Source of the DNA: Ignavibacteria bacterium
GTDB lineage: Bacteria > Bacteroidota > Ignavibacteria > Kapaibacteriales > Kapaibacteriaceae
DNA length: 64,000 nucleotides
Direction of reading: 5' to 3'
Assembly (NCBI GenBank): GCA_016707005.1
Contig: JADJIQ010000005.1
Span: forward strand, 248,001-312,000
Below, piece by piece: positions 42,801 through 51,222 of this stretch. A program made the translations under genes and the position numbers. Under the pieces are notes generated by a model. That model was not told the origin of the DNA, ran no database searches, and saw nothing but the letters and a program-made list of their open reading frames with translations. Numbering within the stretch: position 1 is the stretch's first letter; each line of letters starts with the position of its first letter.

Positions 42801-43059
42801 CTGTAACACGGACATCCCATGTACCAGCGTTGATGTTGACGATCGCAAACGAACCGTTGATCTTCGTGATACCACCGCGAGTGGTCTCAAGAACACGGAC
42901 CGTTGCGCCTGGAACCGGCTTGCCGTCTTTATCCAAGACCTTGCCGGTGAGAATACCGGTGATCCCGGCCCAAGACGCCGCGCTGGCGGCAATGAGAAGG
43001 ATCGCGACGAGAAGGTACCGATGTACCATGGATCTACTCCTGAAGGACTCGATGGACAT
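39895..43059 (-). CDS. TonB-dependent receptor with carboxypeptidase-regulatory-like N-domain
   Basis: This outer-membrane transporter of about 1054 aa is SusC-like in architecture. The signal peptide (YLLVAILLIAASAASWAG) is followed by a CarboxypepD_reg-like domain (TGKVLDKDGKPVPGATVRVL...TKINGSFAIVNINAG), a plug (NIASALSLNAGIRASGNNFIVRGSRTTETQVLVDG) and a barrel ending YFAVAFRF with terminal Phe. ATG 43059 is chosen; it follows a purine-rich AAGAAAAAAGAAAAA. A TTG upstream is less likely. The substrate is unknown. It is followed by the 1442-aa protein and the PorV-like protein, suggesting a receptor-lipoprotein-like surface complex, although no SusD is present. Confidence 0.9.
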   Translation of the reverse strand: MSIESFRSRSMVHRYLLVAILLIAASAASWAGITGILTGKVLDKDGKPVPGATVRVLETTRGGITKINGSFAIVNINAGTWDVRVTAVGYDTAVKRISIIADQTLTVNFELSVGGVKMKTIDVSADREMIRSTDIGTSRTIKGSDMTKVARDNIASALSLNAGIRASGNNFIVRGSRTTETQVLVDGLTVTDQFTGGLGTSGATNSAAMPSPFATEEVQAQTGGFGAEYGNATGAIVNTVVRTGKTDRFEGLVRWRKDVPFLFGTAGNGVDAGYPLEDLVDVTLGGPLGFNRSTFFIAVRNTYQNHRNFGLQVMDPIGNNIGMRPNERTWARNITGRLRFQLDNDIALLVGGMYGLGNYERSSWGWLYANDQGVVTNNSGDPISGASPNGVPTRTAKQVAVQEYSSNAFAQLNHTLGQNTVYEIRGSFNGKTTENAKRKTFDAPGIFSGFDVYYPEDNLGANDTSYIQGEANKILDAYDYLRETVYTEDGYVKIETTKRNPITGYVEGPPDFQSTANPYGLISYFAARGNETGVDFRKATFFQIDGNITHNAEFGETRHVLKAGVEFRSLNLQRHLNASPWDGAPFYDVYGDLYGGNLYFDTKLNDPAALNAKAESEKPYTPTTAAVFVQDQIMFKGLVFTPGLRVDYLNADALYRTSFDQFYPFGSPTGFAEVKPKFYFSPRISITYPLTERQNFQLSYGIYYQAPPWSDFYDSFNAFQLRGSQSLGNPNMEMQRTNQYQVAYNQQLTDDLAVTITGYYKDIYNQSGLAYVRVAPTPFYQQVLADYGNARGVELTFQKRLTDNWQFNINYTLSSATGTANNSATTVALDPYTGNPAFPVTDFPLSFDLRNRVNGQLGFSWGNDEGPSIGGITFLEYFTMNVSGSWQTGLPYTPVDARGQAAGQINSARFPATWNTELRITRTIPLGDVLGGNSAIDLTLDVTNLLNFTGAVSYYTATGSPDYNGTTLNRQPSDFPQVTYYRDADPVNKASLAPSQYDRIGKRLYQPLVDFNNDGRVTNEETYRGYQEYVADVVAQRGNYQFPRTAYFAVAFRF

Positions 43060-43079
43060 TTTTTCTTTTTTCTTCTTGA

Positions 43080-45095
43080 TCAACGGACCACGACAACAGG
43101 CACTACGGTGCGTAGCCCGTTCTGCTCAACAACACAATGGTAGGTGCCGGCAGCGAGTGACCGCGTTGCGATCACGAGTTCCCATTCACCTTGTGCTGTT
43201 GGACTTTGCGATGTCATGATGGTCTCTCCGAGTGTCGAGAGAAGGGACACCGTCATTCTTCCACTAGTTACACTGTTGATTCGAACCGTTGCAACATCAT
43301 ACGCCGGGTTCGGCATTACTCGGACAGTTGCGTCAAGGACAGCACCCTCTTCATCAACACTGTTCACAGGGGTTAACAATGCTACATCATAGGCCGCGAA
43401 CATAACCTTGGCTGCGTCTGCTGGTGTCTCAACATTTGTAACGCGATCGCCCGGGTTCGGACTTGCGCTGTAGGCCATATACATACGACCGTTGAGCACA
43501 TCGTCACAAAGTGTGCCGTACTGACAATTCACGCCGTCACCGGTTAGGTCTGTAGGGGGCGACCAGATATTCACACCGGCTGGCTTATAAGTTGCCCATA
43601 CATGTCCGTTGAGTGCATCAACCGAAACAAGTGTGTCCGGCTCATTCTGTGGATTGCCACCCGTTGTGTCTGCGAGAATGTTCTTCGTATCACCGTTCTT
43701 GAACGAACCGTACAAACAATACACAGTGTTCTGTGCATCGATGCCAAGCTGAGGCCAGCGGCTCACACCATCGAACACGCGCAAGTTCATCACATAGCCT
43801 TCACCATCCCACGTTGATCCATTCGGTGGCGCCATGAAGAAGAGATTGGTCTCACCTTCTTTCGTATACAGCATGCCAAGATCTGTTAGGAATTCTTTGC
43901 GATTGAGAATGAAGATCGTGCCGGTCCGAGTACCATTTGTGTCTTTGCGTACAACATGCGAAGGCACTACACCCATCACATAGTGAGAGATGCCCTCAGA
44001 GTCAATGATCACATCAAGGTGACCATTTGGCGTTGGTACAGTGTCTGAATACACTTCAAAGGTTCCGTACTGATTCAACGCCGAGTCGATGTCTGTGTAT
44101 TGAGGCGAGAAGATGACCCGAGCCTCTTCGGACGGCCACGTCGCTCCACCGTCGGTAGAGGTGCGCGAGATCATACGCAACGAGTTGTCCGTGTAGACGA
44201 TAACAACCTTACTGCCGCGAGCAGTTACCGCATAGGTATCTCCTCCAAGTCCAACAGGAGTTGCACCTTCCGGCGCTCCAGACCCAGTGAAGATCGTTTC
44301 GCTACTCCAAGAGAATCCGCCATCGGTGGAACGACGATACCCAACTTGTGGAGAGCCGTCAGGCAGGGTGCGGTTATAGATCAAATGGGTGTTGCCCTGA
44401 CCATCCACAGCAGCACGCGGCCATAGTGATGAGTCAGCCGGTGATGTTACTTCCTTGAAGAAGATCGGTTGATCTCCAACACCGGAGTTTCCATAGAAGC
44501 GGATCGGTGTGTGAGACGGTGTACCGATGAGTCCATCAGCATATTGAACAAGTGATGGCCATCCGGCTCGCTGCGTTTCGATCTTTTGCCAGTCCTCAAT
44601 TCCCAGCGCCGGTGCATCCGGGGCAGAAACCTCAAGGAAGGTGTAATGGGTACCGCGATTGTTGCCGGCAAAACCAGGAATACGTGTTGTTAGGTCGCGC
44701 GTGGAGTCTTTCGAGGTCATCCAAACCATCTGGACGTATTTGTCCGGGCCATCAGCATAGTATGCAAGACGGTTGGACATAGCTCCGTTGGTTTGGAAAT
44801 CGTAGTACGTAAAGCCAACCTCAATACCGGGGAGCCCGGCTTGAACGGCATCCACAACCTTCGGAGTGCGATGGCCGAGGATCGGAGACGAAACGGCCTC
44901 GCGATACTCTACGTCGTTTTGAGTGGTTGAAACTTTCCCAATGGACTGCCGTACTGGCGCACTCACGGACGTTTGAGGCCGTGGCACAACGATGTTCTTA
45001 GCGCTCTTTAGCGACTGGGCAGGCGAAGCCGTGCCTGCAATTGCAAGCGCAAGGACAACACCATACATATGGAATTGCGTCAAAAAACGGTTCAT
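43080..45095 (-). CDS. T9SS-sorted exported protein with sialidase/BNR-like repeats
   Basis: This 671-aa protein has a signal peptide (GVVLALAIAGTASPAQS) and propeller-like repeats containing S-x-D-G-G-x-x-W boxes (RRSTDGGFSWSSETIF, SRTSTDGGATWPSE) as in BNR/sialidase-type folds. The C-terminal 85 residues form a type A T9SS sorting domain (VRVMPNPAYDVATVRI...GTYHCVVEQNGLRTVVPVVVVR). No sialidase Asp/Arg catalytic set was identified, so a binding role is as likely. It is the first gene of the operon; a good AGGAGAT site precedes the ATG. The 75-nt leader region includes a GCGCAC/GTGCGC hairpin. Confidence 0.85.
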   Translation of the reverse strand: MNRFLTQFHMYGVVLALAIAGTASPAQSLKSAKNIVVPRPQTSVSAPVRQSIGKVSTTQNDVEYREAVSSPILGHRTPKVVDAVQAGLPGIEVGFTYYDFQTNGAMSNRLAYYADGPDKYVQMVWMTSKDSTRDLTTRIPGFAGNNRGTHYTFLEVSAPDAPALGIEDWQKIETQRAGWPSLVQYADGLIGTPSHTPIRFYGNSGVGDQPIFFKEVTSPADSSLWPRAAVDGQGNTHLIYNRTLPDGSPQVGYRRSTDGGFSWSSETIFTGSGAPEGATPVGLGGDTYAVTARGSKVVIVYTDNSLRMISRTSTDGGATWPSEEARVIFSPQYTDIDSALNQYGTFEVYSDTVPTPNGHLDVIIDSEGISHYVMGVVPSHVVRKDTNGTRTGTIFILNRKEFLTDLGMLYTKEGETNLFFMAPPNGSTWDGEGYVMNLRVFDGVSRWPQLGIDAQNTVYCLYGSFKNGDTKNILADTTGGNPQNEPDTLVSVDALNGHVWATYKPAGVNIWSPPTDLTGDGVNCQYGTLCDDVLNGRMYMAYSASPNPGDRVTNVETPADAAKVMFAAYDVALLTPVNSVDEEGAVLDATVRVMPNPAYDVATVRINSVTSGRMTVSLLSTLGETIMTSQSPTAQGEWELVIATRSLAAGTYHCVVEQNGLRTVVPVVVVR

Positions 45096-45154
45096 TCCAT
45101 CTCCTGTATTACAACTTCTTCATAAGAGGGCGCACGAGGCGGTGCGCAATATAC

Positions 45155-45172
45155 AATGGTTTTGAAACCATT
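45155..45172. terminator. Hairpin AATGGTTT-TG-AAACCATT at the end of the anti-sigma gene
   Basis: A perfect 8-bp inverted repeat with a 2-nt loop overlaps the stop codon of the minus-strand anti-sigma-like gene. It could end that operon before the T9SS cargo gene; no clear U-tract follows. Confidence 0.5.
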
Positions 45173-46355
45173 ACGGGGTGATTTGAAGGCCAACAACGGC
45201 ATTGAATAATATCCCCTGCATCGTACGTGCTTCCGCTCCAACGGATAGCGATACCCATTTCTGCAAATTCACCTGTCCGGTAACACGCCCGTATCCGATG
45301 ATTCCTAGATCGTCGACGCCTACACCCCCACGCACAAGGAGCTCACCAACTCCGGATCGGAGCAGTGACTTCTGGATAAATGCTGTCCCCCAAAGCCGGG
45401 AAACTGTGGATGTGGTGGTGATCGAACCACGGTCATATTCACCAGTGGGTGCAGGGTCGAGCTTTGACGGCCGACCACTTTCGCCCGGAACTCGCCCGGT
45501 CCAAATGGCTCCGGGCTCAACTCGCCGGATGTTCGCCGTAGTCACAACATCATTGGCATAGGAAATAGACCCGAATTCGAGTCCTACAACCAGACCTTCT
45601 CCTACGCCAAATCCCACACTCTGAGATATGATGCGGGCATTGGATACTGTGGGTTCACTGCCGCCAAATCCGGTTCCAACATAGGTCCCAAGTACAACGG
45701 CCAAGGATGGGGGAAGGGGCTCCTCGACATACTCTGGCCGTTGGTCCGGCAGACCGTCCTGCCCTGACGGCATATCAGTAAACAGAGAGGCAATTGACGG
45801 TAATGTGGCCATGGAGGACTCTGTATTCCCCTGAGAACCTCGTTCGGCAGTACCCGCATCTGCTGGAACCATGCCTGCCTCCGTGGCAGGAGCGGGATCT
45901 TGGGTTGCCCCAGCAAGCCGACCGGTCTTGCGAACTGGCACGCTCTCAGCGGAACCGACAGTTACGCCATCAGTGTTAGCGGCAACATTTGCCTGAGCGC
46001 GAAGCTCCGTGAGATGCATCATCACATCCTGAACAGGAATGGTAAGGGCAAACAACCCTACCACCATCGCTGCCATCAAGCGCTGCATGCGGAGACCGCC
46101 GCCGCCGCCAGGTGAACGCAGCGGTCTGGCTGCTGCAGAGTCGATCCGGGCAAAAACCGCAGTCAGCGTATCCTCACGTGTATCCTCTGGGACCTCGATA
46201 GGATCGGCGCAGGACATAGCGATATGAATGAGGATGGCCGCATCAAAGGCTTCTTTTGCAGCAGGATCTTCGGAGATCCGCTTACGGAGCTCCATGTCCT
46301 CTTCGATCGAGAGATCGCCGTCGAGATATTTCGAGACGAGAATGTCCGGTATCAT
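45171..46355 (-). CDS. Anti-sigma-like membrane protein with barrel-like C-terminal domain
   Basis: This 394-aa protein has an N-terminal anti-sigma-like helical domain (VSKYLDGDLSIEEDMELRKR, with no obvious HxxxCxxC zinc motif), a single membrane span near 91-110 (MAAMVVGLFALTIPV), a disordered linker rich in Thr, Gly, Glu and Pro (about 120-215), and about 175 residues of alternating hydrophobic-polar strands (for example VGFGVGEGLVVGLEFGSISYAND and KWVSLSVGAEARTMQGILFNAVVGLQITP). The last part resembles outer-membrane barrel or beta-sandwich sequence. It overlaps the sigma factor stop by 4 nt, so it is the presumed cognate regulator. The fusion is unusual. Confidence 0.75.
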   Translation of the reverse strand: MIPDILVSKYLDGDLSIEEDMELRKRISEDPAAKEAFDAAILIHIAMSCADPIEVPEDTREDTLTAVFARIDSAAARPLRSPGGGGGLRMQRLMAAMVVGLFALTIPVQDVMMHLTELRAQANVAANTDGVTVGSAESVPVRKTGRLAGATQDPAPATEAGMVPADAGTAERGSQGNTESSMATLPSIASLFTDMPSGQDGLPDQRPEYVEEPLPPSLAVVLGTYVGTGFGGSEPTVSNARIISQSVGFGVGEGLVVGLEFGSISYANDVVTTANIRRVEPGAIWTGRVPGESGRPSKLDPAPTGEYDRGSITTTSTVSRLWGTAFIQKSLLRSGVGELLVRGGVGVDDLGIIGYGRVTGQVNLQKWVSLSVGAEARTMQGILFNAVVGLQITP

Positions 46356-46921
46356 TTTTCGTGCAGCACAACTGCTGCGAGAAGTTTGCGCATCATGAGT
46401 CGGGCGCGATGCACGCGCACCTTGGCCAGCGAAATGTCGATCGAACAGATGTCTGCGATCTCCTGATAGGAGTGCCCTTCATACTCTCGCAGGATCATAG
46501 CCTCACGCAGAGCGTGCGGAAGGACCTTCATCGCACGTTCGATCTGTTCACGAAGGGCTATATCTACGTCGGCGTCTTCCTTCCAAGCATGAGCCCCCTC
46601 ATCAAAAGCTTCATGGGTCTTACGCCTGGACCGGATCATGTTCAGACAAGTTCTGCGGGCGATCACAAAGAGCCAGGAGCGGACATTGTCTCCGCGGAGT
46701 TCCTCGCGATGCTCATAGAAGCGAATGAAGGTGTCTTGGAAGGCATCTTTGGCCGCGGCCTCATCATCCAGCATGTGCCTGCAGAAGCGGTACACGGCGC
46801 TCTGATAGAGATCGTAGATCGTGCGGAATGCTGCTCTGTCACCTTGCCGGAATGCAGCTACCACCAGAGTGAGTTCCTCTGGAGGTAGTGGTTTGCCGGT
46901 ATGGTTGCTGCGTCCGCGCAT
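46352..46921 (-). CDS. ECF-family RNA polymerase sigma factor
   Basis: This 189-aa sigma-70-family protein has sigma region 2 (IYDLYQSAVYRFCRHML...AFQDTFIRFYEHRE), the region 2.4-like SWLFVIARRTCLNMIRSRR, and sigma region 4 (VLPHALREAMILREYEGHSYQEIADICSIDISLAKVRVHRAR). The start is the ATG at 46921; the upstream TTG at 46930 is weaker. It is translationally coupled (ATGA) to the anti-sigma-like protein. It lies 48 nt after a membrane protein gene and is at the tail of the lnt-M16 operon. It probably responds to an envelope signal. Confidence 0.92.
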   Translation of the reverse strand: MRGRSNHTGKPLPPEELTLVVAAFRQGDRAAFRTIYDLYQSAVYRFCRHMLDDEAAAKDAFQDTFIRFYEHREELRGDNVRSWLFVIARRTCLNMIRSRRKTHEAFDEGAHAWKEDADVDIALREQIERAMKVLPHALREAMILREYEGHSYQEIADICSIDISLAKVRVHRARLMMRKLLAAVVLHEK

Positions 46922-46969
46922 GATGATCAACCCTTCGTTAGGAGGTTGACAACGCGGAGCAAAAAAGAG

Positions 46970-47665
46970 TTACAGGGAGACCACCCAATTCACCAAGGTG
47001 AGTGCGCCGAACACGAGCATGGTGATGATCCAGACAACGAGACCTACAACGATTCCAAACCGACGATGAAGTCCACCCCACGTGGTAAGGGCTATAGCGA
47101 TGGCGATATACTGCCACACGGACACAAGACTGATCCGTTGGAGCCATGTGAAAAGGACCGGTGCCTCTAAGGGGCTTATGAAGATCCCGGCATGGAGTCC
47201 GGCCCGAGCGGTATGGAAGTATAAATGACTGGTAGTTGTGAGGGCGAGGTCAGCACACTGCAACAATGCCGACGACGCAACGGAGACCATGGCCATTGAA
47301 TATGTGACCGGTGCATCGGTCATGAACCTGGTCATTACAAGGAACAGGCCGGCCAGCGCGGCGATCGATACGATGGTCACCATCAACGCGCCGCCGAGCG
47401 CGCCTGTGAACTGACGTTGTGGCGAAGAAAGGTCGAGCTGCGCATCCTTCACCGGAGCAACAGCTGCATTCTGCGTAAGAATGCGAGACTCAACGGCCAG
47501 CGATACATCTCCATTCTCGAGCATTGCACACCACGTGCTTGTCATGGCAATGAGCAAGACGGCTATGGCGAAGATCGCCATAGCCGTTTGCGGTGTTGCT
47601 TCTTGAACTCTCCACGGCGCAACAAGAAAATGCCAGAGAGCCTTACCTGCAGAAATGATTCGCAC
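46970..47665 (-). CDS. Multi-pass membrane protein (Yip1-like)
   Basis: This 231-aa protein has about five hydrophobic segments (about 25-46, 85-112, 120-140, 175-195 and 203-228) and an N-terminal LWHFLVAPWRVQ motif like the start of Yip1-domain proteins, with Met/Ala-rich helices. The exact family is uncertain. It starts at GTG 47665, 14 nt after the M16 protein ends, and lies 48 nt before the sigma factor. Its role is unknown; context suggests envelope stress or signal transduction. Confidence 0.65.
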   Translation of the reverse strand: MRIISAGKALWHFLVAPWRVQEATPQTAMAIFAIAVLLIAMTSTWCAMLENGDVSLAVESRILTQNAAVAPVKDAQLDLSSPQRQFTGALGGALMVTIVSIAALAGLFLVMTRFMTDAPVTYSMAMVSVASSALLQCADLALTTTSHLYFHTARAGLHAGIFISPLEAPVLFTWLQRISLVSVWQYIAIAIALTTWGGLHRRFGIVVGLVVWIITMLVFGALTLVNWVVSL

Positions 47666-47679
47666 GAAGGATCAGCCCC

Positions 47680-49884
47680 TTACTTCGTTGGCGGAGTGAA
47701 GAGTGCATCGGTGATCGGTGCATTGACGGAATAGGAAGACCGCATCGTCATGGAGTAGATGCTGTTCTGGATGTGTGTAACACCCGGCAGCTTCACACCA
47801 CCAACGGTTGTGTAGTCTTCGTACTTCTCTGTCGTGGTGAGGATCCCCTGTTGTGTCTGCTCGTCCTTTTCAAGGCGCGCGACCAACATTGTTTTCTCGT
47901 CGATGAAATATCGATCTGCCCGACCAAATGGACTGGTAGCCTCAAGAAGGATCATTCCATCGCGCTTGCCCTTCACGGTAACCGTGTATCCATCGGAAAG
48001 GATGGTAGCGAATGGGAAGATGCGCGCTTCAAGGATGAGTTTGGCTGATTCGTCCTTGCTCTGCTCCCCTGCCGGACCATTCATCATGGAGACCCATGCA
48101 GATGTTCCGTTGATCCATTGAGATTGCTTCATCACGCCGAGATCCATCACTGACATCTCTTTATTCGGCGCCGAAACGGTGCGTTCGAAGGTTCCGTTCA
48201 TGTCGCGACCTTGCATCTTCATCTCAACGGTGCCCTTGATCACTACGTTCTTTACGGAGTCAACCGCAGCACGTCCACCAACGGCTTCAACATATTTGTC
48301 AACGATCTGTTGTGCCGTGAGGTTCACCGGCTCCAATGCTGCTGCCTTGGCAGGTTCAAGATCGAGGGTGAATTCTTTGATCGGACCGAACTGCTCCAGC
48401 TTTGATCGTATGTCCGGACTGCCAACAACGATGAGTCTCAGGTTGAACATGTTGAGGTATCTGCTTGCTGCCTCTTGAATGTCACCCTCAGAAAGCGCTT
48501 GAATATGCGAAGTATGGTTGATGACCTTGTCAATGGATATGTCACTCAACCAAGCATTCTGAAGAACCGCGGCTACAGTACCAGCACGCTCAAAGGCGAT
48601 CTGATATCCACCAACCACAGAGGCGATCCGACGTTTAAGCGCTGCCTCTTCCGGGCCTTCGCCGGCCAGTTTGCGAAGCTCTCGATAGATCACCGTGATC
48701 GCCGAGTCTGTCACAGCGTTGCGCACTTCCGAACCAAGTGCGATACGATTGTAACGACGTCCGCGCGTAAGCGTCGAAAACGGTGAGTAGGTATAGGAGT
48801 ACGTCTCGCGCAAGGTATTGAACAGCATGCTGCCAAAGCCACCTCCTACGTAACTCACCATGATGTCAGTAGCATCGTAGTCTGGCGAGCTAACGGCTGG
48901 ACCTGCTGCACTAACGATGATCGTACTTTGAACGGAACCCTTGCGGGGCACGAAGTAGACACCTGCCGGCTCTGTTGTCATCTTCGGGAAATCCACCTCC
49001 GGACGTGTGCCTTTTTCCCACGAGGTGAAGTACTTCTTCAGAAGATCACGTGCTTCCTTCTCAGTGATGTCGCCAACGATGGCGATTGAGGCAGAATTCG
49101 GTCTGATGTAGTCACGATGGAAGGTCACAACATCTTCTCGAGTAACAGACTCAATGGTCTTCTCTGAGGTGCGGCGTGCAAGAGGATTGTCCATTCCATA
49201 GATCACCTTGCGCGAGAGCGCGGTGGCGATCTCCATCCCACGCGACCGTCTGCTCTGGACGCTCGCCTGATACTGTTGCTTGAGTTTCTTCAACTCCTCT
49301 TCATCGAACGTAGGCTCGCGCAATTGTTCGCTTAAGATCGAGAGTACCGTGTTTGTGTGGCGCTTCAGGAACGAGGCATTGATGGTCATCGACTCACCGG
49401 CAGTGGACACCGAGATACCGGCACCTACGCCATCGAGCGTCTCAGCGATCATCTGCGCCGTCCTGCTCTTCGTGCCCTTACCAAGCATGTCGCCTGCAAT
49501 CGCAGCAGTGCCTTCCTTGCCCGTCGGATCATAGGCATCGCCGCCTCGGATCGCAAGGCTGAACGTGAGTGTTGGCTGCTCATGGTTCTCGATGAGATAC
49601 ACATGCAGTCCGTTTGACAAGGTGAATTCTTTGTACTCCGGGAACTGAAACGCCGTACCAGGGAGCGCATTTGGTCTGACGTTCAGATCTGGCGGATCGA
49701 GCTTCTCTGACTTCGGCGTCTCATCAGCCGAAGAAGGGGCTTGTGTGGCAGTCGATTTCTTTGCCTTCTTTGAAGATTTCTTCTTGGATGTCTGTGCGCC
49801 TGCTTCAAATGAGAGGACAGTAAAGAAACTCAGAGCAAGCAACGCGATTCGGTACATGGCTTTTGATGTTGTGTTGGTTTTCAT
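47680..49884 (-). CDS. M16 peptidase-like protein, non-catalytic partner (zinc motif absent)
   Basis: This 734-aa exported protein has a signal peptide (ALLALSFFTVLSFEAGAQ), a Lys/Ser-rich linker (33-60) and two M16 domains. Where an active M16 enzyme has HxxEH it reads GTAAIAGDMLGKGT, so zinc-binding residues are missing, as in the regulatory subunits of M16B heterodimers. M16_C segments include REDVVTFHRDYIRPNSASIAIVGD. The C-terminal 190 residues (EPVNLTAQQIVDKYVEAVGG then PFATILSDGYTVTVKGKRDG) resemble an outer-membrane lipoprotein-sorting-like beta domain. It lies 3 nt downstream of the catalytic partner gene. Confidence 0.9.
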   Translation of the reverse strand: MKTNTTSKAMYRIALLALSFFTVLSFEAGAQTSKKKSSKKAKKSTATQAPSSADETPKSEKLDPPDLNVRPNALPGTAFQFPEYKEFTLSNGLHVYLIENHEQPTLTFSLAIRGGDAYDPTGKEGTAAIAGDMLGKGTKSRTAQMIAETLDGVGAGISVSTAGESMTINASFLKRHTNTVLSILSEQLREPTFDEEELKKLKQQYQASVQSRRSRGMEIATALSRKVIYGMDNPLARRTSEKTIESVTREDVVTFHRDYIRPNSASIAIVGDITEKEARDLLKKYFTSWEKGTRPEVDFPKMTTEPAGVYFVPRKGSVQSTIIVSAAGPAVSSPDYDATDIMVSYVGGGFGSMLFNTLRETYSYTYSPFSTLTRGRRYNRIALGSEVRNAVTDSAITVIYRELRKLAGEGPEEAALKRRIASVVGGYQIAFERAGTVAAVLQNAWLSDISIDKVINHTSHIQALSEGDIQEAASRYLNMFNLRLIVVGSPDIRSKLEQFGPIKEFTLDLEPAKAAALEPVNLTAQQIVDKYVEAVGGRAAVDSVKNVVIKGTVEMKMQGRDMNGTFERTVSAPNKEMSVMDLGVMKQSQWINGTSAWVSMMNGPAGEQSKDESAKLILEARIFPFATILSDGYTVTVKGKRDGMILLEATSPFGRADRYFIDEKTMLVARLEKDEQTQQGILTTTEKYEDYTTVGGVKLPGVTHIQNSIYSMTMRSSYSVNAPITDALFTPPTK

Positions 49885-49887
49885 GGT

Positions 49888-51222
49888 TCACCCCTTCACT
49901 GGCAAGTAGGTGAGAACAACGCGTTCGTTCGTTCCAAAGATCCTCTTTGCAACGCGCTGGATATCTGCCTTGGAGACCTTCATGTACTTGGCCATCTCGT
50001 CATTGATTGCGCTGGTCGACTTCTCAAAGCGATAGGCATTCGAGAGCGAAAGAGCCTTTTCGTAGACCTCCGTGCGACCTTCAACGAAGTTTGCTTCCGT
50101 GATATTCTTTGCCTTGGCGAGTTCTTCGTCAGTCACACCATCGCGAATCACCCGTGCGATCTCGGCATCGATGCTCTTCTCAACATCTGCAAGCCCCTTA
50201 CCTGGTGCTGCGATCCCAACATAGAAGGCCATGCCTGTGAACTCGCGCTGGAACACAGAAAGATTGGCTTGTACAGCAACCTGTTGGCTGTCTATGATAG
50301 CACGGTAAAGTCTGGATGATTCGCCATTGGACATGATGGTGCTTAGAAGGTCCGCTGCGTAGGCATCCGGATCTGTCTGCGGCATAGCGCGGTACCCCAC
50401 AAACAATGCGGGAAGTTGCGCCTTTGGATCGTTGATGGTCTCGCGCACTTCGCCCGACATCGGTACATATTCACTCACAACCGGACGACGTGGCTCTGGT
50501 GCCTTTGGATATCCACCGAAGTAGGCATTGATGGTCTCACGAACGAGTGCTTCGTCAAAGTCTCCGCTTACAACGAGGATCGCATTGTTCGGTTGATAGT
50601 ACATATCGTAGAAGGCTTTGAACTCTGCGATCGATGCACTGTCGATGTGTTGTGCCGATCCGATCGGCGACCACTGATACGGCGTCCCTTTGAAGAGCAC
50701 AGCTTGCACCTTCTCCATCCACCCGCCATACGGTGCGTTATCGTAGCGGTTCTTGCGCTCCTCTTTCACCACACCGCGTTGGGTTTCTACACCCACCGCG
50801 TTCACATGCAGCTTTCGCATGCGTTGTGCTTCGATCCAAAGGGCAAGACGTACTTGATTGGATGGAAGAACGAAGTGATAGACGGTCTGGTCGTTGCTCG
50901 TGAATGCATTGAGCTGTCCGCCTGCCCCATTCACCATCTTATCGATGGTAGCACGCTCAATGGCATCTGTTGATTCGAACATCAGATGCTCAAAGAAGTG
51001 CGCAAATCCTGTTCGCGCAGGGTCTTCATCACGTGAGCCAACCTTATAGTGAACCACGGTGGCAACAACGGGGGCTGAATGATCCTCGTGGAGGATCACA
51101 TGCAATCCATTCGGCAGGTCATACTCAGTATAGGCAAGGGGCTTTGTTTGCGCCATGGCCGACAACGAGAGACCCACGATGACAACAGCAAGGGCTGCCA
51201 TCCGGGAGGTCTGACGATTCAT
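49888..51222 (-). CDS. M16 zinc metallopeptidase, catalytic subunit
   Basis: This 444-aa protein has a signal peptide (MAALAVVIVGLSLSAMAQ) and the inverted zinc motif HFFEH (His75, Glu78, His79) followed by the downstream Glu ligand in GVVKEERKNRYD. Both M16 halves are present (second half from about 215; FKAFYDMYYQPNNAILVVSGD). It probably degrades or trims peptides in the periplasm together with the adjacent non-catalytic subunit. The lnt stop overlaps this gene's ATG by 4 nt. The short length matches M16B bacterial processing peptidases. Confidence 0.93.
   Translation of the reverse strand: MNRQTSRMAALAVVIVGLSLSAMAQTKPLAYTEYDLPNGLHVILHEDHSAPVVATVVHYKVGSRDEDPARTGFAHFFEHLMFESTDAIERATIDKMVNGAGGQLNAFTSNDQTVYHFVLPSNQVRLALWIEAQRMRKLHVNAVGVETQRGVVKEERKNRYDNAPYGGWMEKVQAVLFKGTPYQWSPIGSAQHIDSASIAEFKAFYDMYYQPNNAILVVSGDFDEALVRETINAYFGGYPKAPEPRRPVVSEYVPMSGEVRETINDPKAQLPALFVGYRAMPQTDPDAYAADLLSTIMSNGESSRLYRAIIDSQQVAVQANLSVFQREFTGMAFYVGIAAPGKGLADVEKSIDAEIARVIRDGVTDEELAKAKNITEANFVEGRTEVYEKALSLSNAYRFEKSTSAINDEMAKYMKVSKADIQRVAKRIFGTNERVVLTYLPVKG

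Noticed and set aside
43060..43083. Upstream TTG start for the TonB-dependent receptor
   Set aside because: It would add a Lys-rich leader before the signal peptide; that stretch is better read as a purine-rich ribosome-binding region before ATG 43059.
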